Assembly: GCA_014169315.1 (NCBI GenBank) | Contig: AP022133.1 | Location: 4,216,001 to 4,280,000, forward strand | DNA from: Enterobacter cloacae | Lineage (GTDB): Bacteria; Pseudomonadota; Gammaproteobacteria; Enterobacterales; Enterobacteriaceae | Reading direction: 5' to 3' | Length of the DNA: 64,000 nucleotides | Shown: piece by piece, positions 1-7,817 of the stretch | How positions within the stretch are numbered: position 1 is the first letter of the stretch | Layout of the letters: each line of letters begins with the position of its first letter | Translations under genes and position numbers: made by a program | Notes under the pieces: generated by a model | The model's input: only the letters and a program-made list of their open reading frames with translations | Databases searched by the model: none | Told to the model about the DNA's origin: nothing

Positions 1-437
1 AGTTTAAGACGGCGACCTTTGCCGACGGTGTCGAGACCATGAACGACCTGCTACCAGGTATGGTGCTGGAAGGTGCGGTCACTAACGTCACCAACTTTGG
101 TGCGTTTGTGGATATCGGCGTGCATCAGGATGGTCTGGTTCACATTTCATCGCTGGCCGATAAGTTCGTTGAAGACCCGCATACCGTGGTCAAAGCGGGC
201 GATATCGTGAAGGTGAAAGTGCTGGAAGTGGATCTGCAGCGCAAACGTATCGCCCTGACTATGCGCCTGGACGAGCAGCCCGGTGAAACCAACGCACGCC
301 GTGGCGGCAATGGTGGAGCCCGCGAGCAGCAGCGTCCTGCAGCCAAAGCAGCGAAGCCGCGTGGGCGTGACGCCCAGCCTGCGGGTAACAGCGCGATGAT
401 GGATGCGCTGGCGGCGGCGATGGGTAAGAAGCGCTAA
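1..437 (+). CDS. tex: Tex transcription accessory protein, C-terminal part (5' end outside window)
   Basis: Open from the first bases of the window (reading frame begins at base 3) to TAA at 437. The visible part is an S1 RNA-binding domain ([20 protein letters not shown] through KVKVLEVD, roughly the first 75 codons shown) followed by a basic, low-complexity tail rich in Arg, Ala and Gln that ends in AMGKKR. This matches the C-terminus of enterobacterial Tex/YhgF, a nucleic-acid-binding protein linked to transcription and toxin expression. The N-terminal HTH and YqgF-like domains lie upstream of the window. Position next to feoABC is as in E. coli. The assignment is firm; only the 5' boundary is unknown. 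Confidence 0.96.
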   Translation, partial: FKTATFADGVETMNDLLPGMVLEGAVTNVTNFGAFVDIGVHQDGLVHISSLADKFVEDPHTVVKAGDIVKVKVLEVDLQRKRIALTMRLDEQPGETNARRGGNGGAREQQRPAAKAAKPRGRDAQPAGNSAMMDALAAAMGKKR

Positions 438-444
438 CCCTTCA

Positions 445-467
445 CCCTCTCCCCAATGGGGAGAGGG
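445..467. repeat. REP-like palindrome after tex
   Basis: Perfect 10-bp stem CCCTCTCCCC / GGGGAGAGGG with a 3-nt loop, 8 bp after the tex stop. It belongs to the same CCCTCTCCC family that recurs through the window. No T-run follows, so it is more likely an mRNA 3'-end stabilising or REP element than a classical terminator. Confidence 0.8.
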
Positions 468-599
468 GTATTTAATTAACTCGCTGACCCAACGTTACTC
501 ATCAAATATGAAACCGATTGCATATCCATATTTAAACCACTAATTATCCTTCCGTTAACAAACTCCCGCGTTTTACTTTTTTCCGCATTTCATAAAATA

Positions 600-692
600 T
601 TGAGCAAGGTCAAACAGGCCGTAAATTCATACCCAAAACTACATTCCGTCACAGTTTTATGATTGATGATAAAAACTATTCTCATTATCATC
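600..692 (+). promoter_or_regulatory. feo control region: FNR-like site and Fur-like box
   Basis: At 600-613 TTGAG-CAAG-GTCAA matches the FNR consensus TTGAT-N4-ATCAA with one mismatch per half. At about 668-692 an A/T-rich stretch ending in CTCATTATC resembles a Fur box (12 of 19 bases in the best register, 671-689). Anaerobic activation by FNR and iron repression by Fur are established for E. coli feo, so both sites fit the operon downstream. The rest of the 294-bp gap between tex and feoA shows no gene. Confidence 0.6.
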
Positions 693-731
693 ACAGAGTA
701 GATAATTTAACCTCTCGTGGAATCAGGCATT

Positions 732-959
732 ATGCAATTCACTCCAGACAGTGCATGGAAAATCACCGGTTTTACCCGTGAAATTAGCCCAGCCTATCGG
801 CAAAAGCTGCTGTCGCTGGGCATGCTACCCGGCTCATCATTCCAGGTCGTGCGCGTTGCCCCGTTAGGAGATCCTGTTCATATCGAAACCCGACGTGTGA
901 ATCTGGTTCTGCGTAAAAAAGACCTCGCATTAATAGAAGTCGAAGCCTTATCCCGATAA
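732..959 (+). CDS. feoA: FeoA, ferrous iron transport SH3-like protein
   Basis: 75-residue cytoplasmic FeoA, the small SH3-fold partner of the FeoB iron permease. The protein starts [14 protein letters not shown], as in E. coli. A GTG five codons upstream (717) could extend the frame, but the ATG at 732 has an AGG a few bases before it and gives the family length. The [11 protein letters not shown] core and the basic [12 protein letters not shown] segment are typical. First gene of feoABC; feoB begins 30 bp after its stop. The FNR-like and Fur-like sites upstream suggest induction under anoxic, iron-poor conditions. Confidence 0.96.
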   Translation: MQFTPDSAWKITGFTREISPAYRQKLLSLGMLPGSSFQVVRVAPLGDPVHIETRRVNLVLRKKDLALIEVEALSR

Positions 960-989
960 CAAGCCAGCGGTTTCAGTGAGTTTACGATA

Positions 990-3308
990 ATGAAAAAATT
1001 AACTATTGGCTTAATTGGCAATCCTAATTCCGGCAAGACCACGCTATTTAACCAGCTGACGGGTGCGCGCCAGCGCGTCGGTAACTGGGCGGGCGTGACG
1101 GTTGAGCGTAAAGAAGGCCAGTTCGCGACAACAGACAATCAGGTCACGCTGGTTGACCTGCCAGGCACGTATTCGTTAACCACCATCTCGTCACAAACGT
1201 CTCTCGATGAGCAGATTGCCTGTCACTATATTCTGAGCGGCGACGCCGATTTGCTCATTAACGTCGTGGATGCCTCGAATCTGGAGCGCAACCTGTATCT
1301 GACGCTGCAACTGCTGGAGCTGGGTATTCCCTGCATTGTGGCACTCAACATGCTCGACATCGCGGAAAAGCAAAAGCTGCGCATAGATGTCGATGCCCTC
1401 GCCACGCGCCTGGGCTGCCCGGTTGTCCCGCTGGTTTCCACCCGCGCACGGGGTATTGATGCCCTGAAGATGACCATCGACCGTCACGTGAGCAATCAGG
1501 ATGTTGAGCTGGTGCATTATGCACAGCCGCTGCTGCGCGAAGCCGGCCAGTTGGCGCAAGAGATGGACAAAAGCATGCCGGAAAAACAGCGTCTGTGGCT
1601 CGGGTTGCAGATGCTGGAAGGCGATATCTACAGTCGCGCCTATGCAGGCGATGCGGCAGATAAGCTGGATGTTGCACTGGCACGTCTGAGTGGCGAGCTG
1701 GATGACCCTGCGTTACACATCGCCGACGCACGCTACCAGACCATTGCGGCCATTTGCGATGTGGTCAGTAACGCTCTGACGGCTGAGCCAAGCCGCTTTA
1801 CCGCCGCCGTGGATAAAGTGGTGCTCAACCGCTTCCTTGGTTTGCCGATCTTTTTACTGGTGATGTACCTGATGTTCCTGCTCGCCATTAACATCGGCGG
1901 CGCACTCCAGCCGATTTTCGATGCGGGTTCCGTCGCGATATTCGTGCACGGTATTCAGTGGGTGGGTTATACCCTGCACTTCCCGGAATGGCTGACTATT
2001 TTCCTCGCCCAAGGGATCGGTGGCGGTATCAACACCGTTCTGCCGCTGGTACCGCAAATCGGCATGATGTACTTGTTCCTCTCCTTCCTTGAGGATTCCG
2101 GTTACATGGCGCGCGCGGCCTTCGTGATGGATCGTCTGATGCAGGCGCTGGGTCTGCCGGGTAAATCCTTCGTCCCACTGATTGTCGGTTTCGGTTGTAA
2201 CGTGCCGTCGGTGATGGGCGCACGTACGCTGGATGCACCGCGCGAACGTCTGATGACCATCATGATGGCACCGTTTATGTCCTGCGGCGCACGCCTGGCT
2301 ATCTTTGCGGTCTTTGCAGCGGCCTTCTTTGGTCAGCAAGGGGCTCTGGCGGTGTTCTCACTGTATGTACTCGGCATCGTCATGGCGATCCTGACGGGGT
2401 TGATGCTGAAACACACCATCATGCGTGGCGAAGCGTCACCGTTCGTGATGGAGCTTCCGGTGTATCACGTGCCACACCTTAAAAGCCTGGTGATCCAGAC
2501 CTGGCAGCGCCTGAAAGGGTTTGTTCTGCGCGCCGGTAAAGTGATTGTCATCGTAAGCATCTTCCTGAGCGCACTGAACAGCTTCACCCTGAGCGGACAA
2601 GCGGCAGATAACATCAACGACTCCGCCCTCGCCTCCGTCAGCCGTGTCATCACACCGGTCTTCAAACCCATCGGTGTACATGAGGACAACTGGCAGGCGA
2701 CCGTTGGCCTGTTCACGGGAGCGATGGCAAAAGAGGTGGTTGTTGGTACGCTGAACACCCTCTTTACCGCAGAAAACATTCAGGAACAGGCCTTCAACCC
2801 GGCAGAATTTAACCTCGGTGGTGAACTGCTGGCTGCCGCAGAAGAGACCTGGCAGAGCCTGAAAGACACCTTTAGCCTGAGCGTGCTGGCGAACCCTATT
2901 GAAGCCAGTAAAGGCGATGGCGAAATGGCCACCGGCGCAATGGGTGTGATGAGCGAGAAATTTGGCAGCGCGTCTGCGGCCTATAGCTACCTGATCTTCG
3001 TGTTGCTCTATATTCCATGCATCTCCGTCATGGGGGCCATTGCCCGCGAGTCCAGCCGCGGCTGGATGGGCTTCTCTATCCTGTGGGGGCTAAACATTGC
3101 CTACTCGCTGGCGACGCTCTTTTACCAGACCGTTAACTTTAGCCAGCACCCACGGTACAGCCTGGTCTGCATCCTGGCAGTTCTGCTGTTCAACGTGATC
3201 GTTCTCGGCCTGCTACGTCGGGCGCGCAGTCGCGTTGACATCAACCTGCTGGCGAACCGCAAAACCGCGGCGTCCTGCTGCAACAGCCCGGCTGGCGACT
3301 GTCACTAA
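990..3308 (+). CDS. feoB: FeoB, ferrous iron permease with GTPase domain
   Basis: 772-aa inner-membrane Fe(II) transporter. The N-terminal cytosolic G domain shows G1 GNPNSGKT (residues 10-17), G3 DLPG (56-59) and G4 NMLD (120-123), followed by a helical GDI-like region to about residue 270. The C-terminal half is polytopic, with two Gate regions that include the conserved cysteines in [14 protein letters not shown] and [15 protein letters not shown]. Length equals E. coli FeoB (773). The C-terminus ends in a Cys-containing tail ([10 protein letters not shown]) that may bind metal. The gene lies between feoA and feoC, 5 bp before the first in-frame ATG of feoC, so the three are almost certainly co-transcribed. 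Confidence 0.98.
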   Translation: MKKLTIGLIGNPNSGKTTLFNQLTGARQRVGNWAGVTVERKEGQFATTDNQVTLVDLPGTYSLTTISSQTSLDEQIACHYILSGDADLLINVVDASNLERNLYLTLQLLELGIPCIVALNMLDIAEKQKLRIDVDALATRLGCPVVPLVSTRARGIDALKMTIDRHVSNQDVELVHYAQPLLREAGQLAQEMDKSMPEKQRLWLGLQMLEGDIYSRAYAGDAADKLDVALARLSGELDDPALHIADARYQTIAAICDVVSNALTAEPSRFTAAVDKVVLNRFLGLPIFLLVMYLMFLLAINIGGALQPIFDAGSVAIFVHGIQWVGYTLHFPEWLTIFLAQGIGGGINTVLPLVPQIGMMYLFLSFLEDSGYMARAAFVMDRLMQALGLPGKSFVPLIVGFGCNVPSVMGARTLDAPRERLMTIMMAPFMSCGARLAIFAVFAAAFFGQQGALAVFSLYVLGIVMAILTGLMLKHTIMRGEASPFVMELPVYHVPHLKSLVIQTWQRLKGFVLRAGKVIVIVSIFLSALNSFTLSGQAADNINDSALASVSRVITPVFKPIGVHEDNWQATVGLFTGAMAKEVVVGTLNTLFTAENIQEQAFNPAEFNLGGELLAAAEETWQSLKDTFSLSVLANPIEASKGDGEMATGAMGVMSEKFGSASAAYSYLIFVLLYIPCISVMGAIARESSRGWMGFSILWGLNIAYSLATLFYQTVNFSQHPRYSLVCILAVLLFNVIVLGLLRRARSRVDINLLANRKTAASCCNSPAGDCH

Positions 3309-3319
3309 GGAGAATGACA

Positions 3320-3556
3320 ATGGCATCATTGATACAGGTTCGCGATTTACTGGCGTTACAGGGGCGAATGGACGCGAAACAGCTGAGCCTCAGCCTGCAT
3401 ACACCACAACCAATGATTGATGCCATGCTGGAGCGACTGGAAGCGATGGGAAAAGCCGTGCGCATTCAGGAAGATGCGGATGGTTGTCTCTCTGGCAGTT
3501 GCAAAAGCTGCCCGGAAGGAAAAGCCTGCCTCAGGGTGTGGTGGGCGCTGCGTTAA
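3320..3556 (+). CDS. feoC: FeoC, [Fe-S]-dependent winged-helix regulator of FeoB
   Basis: 78-aa FeoC. An N-terminal winged-helix fold ([13 protein letters not shown] onward) is followed by a C-terminal wing with four cysteines at residues 56, 61, 64 and 70 (CLSGSC..C....C), the iron-sulphur ligands known in the family. An ATG at 3314 is also in frame, but AAGGAG at 3307-3312 sits at proper distance from 3320 and the protein then starts as in E. coli. In the family, FeoC binds FeoB and protects it from FtsH proteolysis. Last gene of feoABC; a strong terminator follows at 3558. Confidence 0.94.
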   Translation: MASLIQVRDLLALQGRMDAKQLSLSLHTPQPMIDAMLERLEAMGKAVRIQEDADGCLSGSCKSCPEGKACLRVWWALR

Positions 3557-3557
3557 T

Positions 3558-3583
3558 AAAGCCGGGCAATGCTGCCCGGCTTT
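3558..3583. terminator. Bidirectional terminator between feoC and the yhcN-like gene
   Basis: Perfect 11-bp stem AAAGCCGGGCA / TGCCCGGCTTT with a 4-nt loop between two convergent genes. The A/T ends let it act in both directions. Confidence 0.85.
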
Positions 3584-3589
3584 AGTGTA

Positions 3590-3859
3590 TTACTTATAAA
3601 CGTCTGCTGTTGCACGTACGTTTTTGGTATCTTTCGATGCGCTGGTGACCACGAAATATTTGCCACCCAGTTTATCCGCTTTCTTCGACAGCTCTTTTCT
3701 CGCGTCCATTGGCGCGGTGGTGTCAGACGTGGAAATCTGACCAATCTTGGTCAGATGCATCCCTTTCACCTTGTCTTTTTCCAGCTCTTGCGCCGCAAAC
3801 ACGCCAAATGACAGTGACCCAATAACCAGAGAAGTGACAATACCTGTAACAAGTTTCAT
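3590..3859 (-). CDS. YhcN/BhsA-family (DUF1471) small periplasmic protein
   Basis: 89 residues when started at MKLVTGIVTS. An upstream ATG (3874) is in frame but has no ribosome site, whereas GGAGAA lies before 3859. A Sec signal peptide ends near FGVFAA. The mature part carries the DUF1471 core: an opening strand (GMHLTKIGQIS), a helix (APMDARKELSKKADKLGGKYFVV) and a final strand (VRATADVYK). This family (BhsA, McbA, YhcN, YdgH) is exported and tied to stress, biofilm and acid or peroxide responses; this member's own role is unknown. In K-12 this place holds yhgA. It converges on feoC and shares its terminator. Confidence 0.82.
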   Translation of the reverse strand: MKLVTGIVTSLVIGSLSFGVFAAQELEKDKVKGMHLTKIGQISTSDTTAPMDARKELSKKADKLGGKYFVVTSASKDTKNVRATADVYK

Positions 3860-3970
3860 AACCTGATTCTCCATAGGATTGTTGTTTTGATTATCGAAAG
3901 CAGAACAACCGCAACGACATCTGGAGTATGGTTGCGGTAGGTGACTTTTTCCAGGATGGATAGAAAATAA

Positions 3971-4744
3971 TCAGTCTAAACGTTGACTTAAAGCAACAAG
4001 CGCTGAACAAAACTCCGCGGGATGAGAGATAAACGGCGCATGTGCGGCTTTGGGCACAACCAGCGATTCGCTTTCTGGCCACAGTACATCCAGTAATGGG
4101 ACCACTTTGCGCGGCACAAGGCCGTCAAGGTTGCCATAGATACGCAGGTGTGGCATGGCAAGCAATGTCAGCGATTCACGCAAATCGACGGTTTTCAGTA
4201 TTTCCAGTCCCCCGTTAAGCACCTCTACGTCCGGCATCGGCAGAGAGAGCACCGTCTGTTTCAGCATACGGGCATCCTGACGTGCAGTTTCGGTTCCCAT
4301 CGTCTGCAATGCCAGGAAACGCTCAACCGTCCGCTGGAAGTCTTCGCTCAGCTGCTGCTGGAACCCGGCCAGTACCTCGGGTTTGATACCCGGCCATGCG
4401 TCCTGCGCACTGAAGCACGGTGACGAGGCTACCGTCACCAGTGCCTGCACGCGTTCAGGGTTTGCCAGTGCAATCCTGCTTGCGACCAGCCCACCCAGGC
4501 TCCAGCCCAGCCAGATGGCATTTTGCGGCGCGGCATCCAGAACGTGCTGCGCCATCTCATCGAGCGACATCGCACCAAAGCCGTGGCTACGGCCAAAACC
4601 CGGTAAATCCACCAGGTGCAGGGTAAAATGCGAGGCAAGTTCCTCGTTTATGCAATGCCACACTTCAGCATTCAGTCCCCATCCGTGCAGCAGCACAAGA
4701 TGGCAATTTCCCGTCCCTACGGTCTGCCACCACAGAGTCTTCAT
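3971..4744 (-). CDS. bioH: BioH, pimeloyl-[acyl-carrier protein] methyl ester esterase
   Basis: 257-aa alpha/beta-hydrolase that removes the methyl group from pimeloyl-ACP methyl ester so that it can enter biotin ring assembly. The nucleophile elbow GWSLGG places Ser82, and the acid and base sit in LDGLVP (near residue 207) and KAAHAPF (near residue 235), as in E. coli BioH. The [10 protein letters not shown] oxyanion region is intact. No signal peptide; cytoplasmic. It is transcribed away from gntX with 36 bp between the two starts, the same divergent pair as in E. coli. It stands alone, not with the other bio genes. Confidence 0.97.
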   Translation of the reverse strand: MKTLWWQTVGTGNCHLVLLHGWGLNAEVWHCINEELASHFTLHLVDLPGFGRSHGFGAMSLDEMAQHVLDAAPQNAIWLGWSLGGLVASRIALANPERVQALVTVASSPCFSAQDAWPGIKPEVLAGFQQQLSEDFQRTVERFLALQTMGTETARQDARMLKQTVLSLPMPDVEVLNGGLEILKTVDLRESLTLLAMPHLRIYGNLDGLVPRKVVPLLDVLWPESESLVVPKAAHAPFISHPAEFCSALVALSQRLD

Positions 4745-4780
4745 CAGTTACTGTTCTCTTTTTTTACATGGAGGTTGTAC

Positions 4781-5464
4781 ATGCTAACAGTGCCTGGCTT
4801 GTGCTGGCTATGTCGAATGCCACTTGCGCTGAGTCACTGGGGTGTCTGTTCTGTCTGCACGCGCTCACTGGAAGGCCGTATCACGGGGTGTCCACAGTGT
4901 GGTTTACCGGCCATGAGCCGGGTATTTCCCTGTGGCCGCTGCCTGAAAAAATCACCACCGTGGAGCGCCCTGGTGGCGGTTGATGATTATGTCCCACCGC
5001 TGAGCGGGCTTATCCACAAGCTGAAGTTTTCCGGCCAGACCACGCTGGCACACCCTCTGGCTCGCCTGTTGCTGTTGGCGATTTTGCAGGCCCGACGCAC
5101 CCGCGCCCTGCCGAAAGTCGACATGGTAATGAATGTGCCGCTGCACCCACGTCGTCACTGGCAGCGTGGCTATAACCAGAGTGACCTGCTCTGCCAGCCT
5201 CTCGCGCGCTGGCTGGGATGTCGGTATGCGGTTTCAGCGCTTAAACGCGTCCATGCCACCGCGGTACAACATCAGCTCAATGCCCGGCTTCGCAAAAGAA
5301 ACCTGAAAAATGCCTTTCGCCTTGAATTACCGGTCGAAGGTCTCCATATCGCGATTGTGGATGATGTCGTCACCACGGGCAGTACCGTTGCTGAACTTTC
5401 CCGACTGCTTTTGCAAAGCGGTGCCGCGTCGGTTCAGGTATGGTGTCTGTGCCGTACCTTGTAG
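4781..5464 (+). CDS. gntX: GntX/ComF-family phosphoribosyltransferase-like protein
   Basis: 227 aa beginning MLTVPGLCWLC. GGAGG at 4770-4774 fixes the ATG at 4781, although the frame is open further upstream across the bioH start. The N-terminus has paired cysteines (CWLC, CSVC, CPQCG, CGRC) that look like a double zinc ribbon. The C-terminal half has the PRTase signature VDDVVTTGSTVAE, the PRPP-binding loop of type I phosphoribosyltransferases. E. coli GntX/YhgH is needed for DNA use as a nutrient and resembles ComF; its enzymatic activity is not established. It lies just before nfuA. Confidence 0.95.
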   Translation: MLTVPGLCWLCRMPLALSHWGVCSVCTRSLEGRITGCPQCGLPAMSRVFPCGRCLKKSPPWSALVAVDDYVPPLSGLIHKLKFSGQTTLAHPLARLLLLAILQARRTRALPKVDMVMNVPLHPRRHWQRGYNQSDLLCQPLARWLGCRYAVSALKRVHATAVQHQLNARLRKRNLKNAFRLELPVEGLHIAIVDDVVTTGSTVAELSRLLLQSGAASVQVWCLCRTL

Positions 5465-5525
5465 CCCTTCTTCATTGGGCGTATTATTATACCCAAGTAA
5501 TTTAGTCAACTATTAGGCCAAAGCT

Positions 5526-6101
5526 ATGATCCGTATTTCCGATTCTGCACAAGCGCACTTTGCCAAACTGCTGGCAAATCAGGAAGAAGGGACGCAGATC
5601 CGCGTGTTTGTGATCAATCCAGGCACTCCGAATGCAGAATGTGGTGTCTCTTATTGCCCTCCGGACGCGGTGGAAGCAACCGACACAGCCCTTAAATTTG
5701 AACAGCTCACCGCTTACGTTGATGAGCTCAGCGCACCGTATCTTGACGATGCGGAAATTGACTTCGTCACCGATCAGCTGGGTTCTCAGCTGACCCTGAA
5801 AGCACCCAACGCAAAAATGCGTAAAGTGTCTGACGATGCCCCGCTGATGGAGCGCGTTGAGTACCTGCTGCAATCCCAGATCAACCCACAGCTGGCAGGT
5901 CACGGCGGCCGTGTCTCACTGATGGAAATCACTGAAGATGGCCTGGCGATCCTGCAATTCGGCGGCGGCTGTAACGGCTGTTCAATGGTCGACGTCACGC
6001 TGAAAGAAGGGATCGAGAAGCAGCTGCTGAACGAATTCCCTGAGCTGAAAGGCGTGCGCGATCTGACCGAACACCAGCGCGGCGAGCACTCTTACTACTA
6101 A
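5526..6101 (+). CDS. nfuA: NfuA, Fe-S cluster carrier
   Basis: 191-aa cytosolic Fe-S biogenesis protein. An N-terminal degenerate A-type domain (residues 1-100, lacking the full Cys triad) is fused to a C-terminal Nfu domain with the CNGC motif, Cys149 and Cys152, that holds a [4Fe-4S] cluster at a dimer interface. Length and both cysteines match E. coli NfuA, which delivers clusters to aconitase, lipoyl synthase and others under oxidative or iron stress. It starts 61 bp after gntX and is followed by a REP pair. Confidence 0.97.
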   Translation: MIRISDSAQAHFAKLLANQEEGTQIRVFVINPGTPNAECGVSYCPPDAVEATDTALKFEQLTAYVDELSAPYLDDAEIDFVTDQLGSQLTLKAPNAKMRKVSDDAPLMERVEYLLQSQINPQLAGHGGRVSLMEITEDGLAILQFGGGCNGCSMVDVTLKEGIEKQLLNEFPELKGVRDLTEHQRGEHSYY

Positions 6102-6111
6102 GCCGTCTGCC

Positions 6112-6203
6112 TTTGCCCGGTGGCGCTGCGCTTACCGGTCCTACAGCGACGCTACACATCTTGATTCGTAAGCCGGGTAAGGCGAAGCCGCCGCCCGGCT
6201 TTT
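6112..6203. repeat. BIME-type inverted pair of REP sequences after nfuA
   Basis: Two facing GC-rich palindromic units: about 6114-6137 (GCCCGGTGGCGC...TTACCGG) and 6169-6203 (GTAAGCCGGG...CCGCCCGGC). This is the classical enterobacterial PU/REP layout around a short linker. The second unit ends in TTTTGTTTG and could also terminate nfuA transcription. It differs from the CCCTCTCCC family found elsewhere in the window. Confidence 0.8.
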
Positions 6204-6269
6204 GTTTGCCCGCCTCTCCCCTCTGTATATGTTGACCTGCGTCTCATAATTTAAATTTTGCCGCTCAGG

Positions 6270-6443
6270 GTGATTCTCAATCACGCCATGTTACCCGTAT
6301 CATTCAAGTGGGCACTAAGCACTCTTATAACAGCTAACTACATTTAATAGTTTCACAGGTATCCGTGTTAGTGCCGTTCACACTCTGTTCCCAGTTGGGA
6401 CGAGCGGAAATCGTCATTGACACAATGACGTTACCCATAACAA
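6270..6443 (+). promoter_or_regulatory. gntT promoter region with two GntR operators
   Basis: Two copies of the GntR operator are visible: ATGTTACCCGTATCATT at 6288-6304 and GTTACCCATAACA at 6430-6442, about 140 bp apart. The first overlaps a plausible -10 (TATCAT, 6298-6303), so repressor bound there would block RNA polymerase. Two spaced operators suggest DNA looping, as reported for E. coli gntT. A perfect inverted repeat GTGATT-CTC-AATCAC lies at 6270-6284; its 7-bp centre does not fit a CRP site and its binder is unknown. Confidence 0.65.
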
Positions 6444-6462
6444 TTCAAAGGCCAGGTAAATC

Positions 6463-7779
6463 ATGCCATTAGTCATCGTCGCTATCGGTGTTGTGTTATT
6501 ACTGCTCTTGATGATCCGTTTCAAAATGAACGGATTTATCGCTCTGGTTCTGGTGGCACTTGCAGTCGGTCTGATGCAAGGGATGCCGCTGGTTAAAGTT
6601 ATTAGCTCGATTAAAGCAGGTGTAGGCGGTACGCTCGGCGGCCTGGCGTTGATCATGGGCTTTGGTGCCATGCTCGGCAAAATGCTGGCAGACTGCGGTG
6701 GTGCGCAGCGCATCGCAACCACACTTATCGCCAAATTCGGTAAGAAGAATATCCAGTGGGCGGTGGTATTAACCGGTTTTACCGTCGGTTTTGCGCTGTT
6801 CTATGAAGTGGGCTTCGTGCTGATGCTGCCACTGGTGTTCACCATTGCGGCTGCGGCAAATATCCCACTGCTGTATGTAGGTGTGCCAATGGCGGCGGCG
6901 CTGTCCGTGACGCACGGCTTCCTGCCACCACACCCTGGCCCAACCGCTATTGCAACTATTTTCCACGCCGATATGGGTAAAACCCTGCTGTTCGGTACAA
7001 TTCTGGCGATCCCAACCGTCATTCTGGCAGGTCCGGTATACGCGCGTTTCCTGAAAGGTATTGATAAGCCTATCCCGGAAGGTCTGTACAGCGCGAAAAC
7101 CTTCACTGAAGAAGAGATGCCTGGCTTTGGCGTCAGCGTCTGGACATCTCTGGTACCGGTGATCCTGATGGCCATGCGTGCTATAGCAGAGATGATCCTG
7201 CCAAAAGATCACGCCTTCCTGGCCGTTGCGGAATTCCTGGGTGACCCGGTCATGGCAACACTGATTGCGGTACTGATCGCGATGTTTACCTTCGGTCTGA
7301 ACCGTGGTCGTTCAATGGATCAGATCAACGACACGCTGATCTCTTCCATCAAAATCATTGCCATGATGCTCCTGATCATCGGCGGTGGCGGTGCGTTCAA
7401 ACAGGTTCTGGTCGACAGTGGCGTGGATAAATACATCGCCTCCATGATGCATGAAACCAACGTGTCACCACTCTTTATGGCCTGGTCTATTGCTGCGGTT
7501 CTGCGTATTGCGCTTGGCTCTGCAACCGTTGCGGCAATTACTGCGGGTGGTATCGTTGCGCCGCTGATTGCGACCACCGGCGTCAGCCCTGAGCTGATGG
7601 TTATCGCGGTCGGTTCCGGTAGCGTGATTTTCTCTCACGTAAACGATCCGGGCTTCTGGCTGTTCAAGGAGTACTTCAACCTGACGATCGGTGAAACTAT
7701 CAAGTCCTGGTCAATGCTGGAAACCATTATTTCGGTGTGTGGCCTGGTCGGGGTTCTGCTGCTGAATATGGCACTCTGA
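6463..7779 (+). CDS. gntT: GntT, high-affinity gluconate permease
   Basis: 438-aa inner-membrane Gnt-family (GntP superfamily) H+/gluconate symporter. The whole protein is hydrophobic, with 12 or more predicted membrane segments. It carries family motifs such as FYEVGFVLMLPLVF, HGFLPPHPGPTAIA and SHVNDPGFWLFKEYFN. Length equals E. coli GntT. The paralogue GntU, with HVNDAGFW, is encoded at 40165. The upstream operators suggest repression by GntR (encoded at 42163) until gluconate is present. A long bidirectional terminator follows. Confidence 0.96.
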   Translation: MPLVIVAIGVVLLLLLMIRFKMNGFIALVLVALAVGLMQGMPLVKVISSIKAGVGGTLGGLALIMGFGAMLGKMLADCGGAQRIATTLIAKFGKKNIQWAVVLTGFTVGFALFYEVGFVLMLPLVFTIAAAANIPLLYVGVPMAAALSVTHGFLPPHPGPTAIATIFHADMGKTLLFGTILAIPTVILAGPVYARFLKGIDKPIPEGLYSAKTFTEEEMPGFGVSVWTSLVPVILMAMRAIAEMILPKDHAFLAVAEFLGDPVMATLIAVLIAMFTFGLNRGRSMDQINDTLISSIKIIAMMLLIIGGGGAFKQVLVDSGVDKYIASMMHETNVSPLFMAWSIAAVLRIALGSATVAAITAGGIVAPLIATTGVSPELMVIAVGSGSVIFSHVNDPGFWLFKEYFNLTIGETIKSWSMLETIISVCGLVGVLLLNMAL

Positions 7780-7783
7780 TGTA

Positions 7784-7817
7784 AAAAAAGAACCCGCCAA
7801 CAGGCGGGTTCTTTTTT
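7784..7817. terminator. Bidirectional terminator between gntT and malQ
   Basis: Perfect 15-bp stem AAAAAAGAACCCGCC / GGCGGGTTCTTTTTT with loop AACA. It overlaps the malQ stop codon by two bases and ends both convergent units. Confidence 0.93.

Noticed and set aside
6366..6382. CRP site TGTTA...TTCACA upstream of gntT
   Set aside because: The half-sites are seven bases apart rather than six, so they do not fit CRP. Kept out of the regulatory call.
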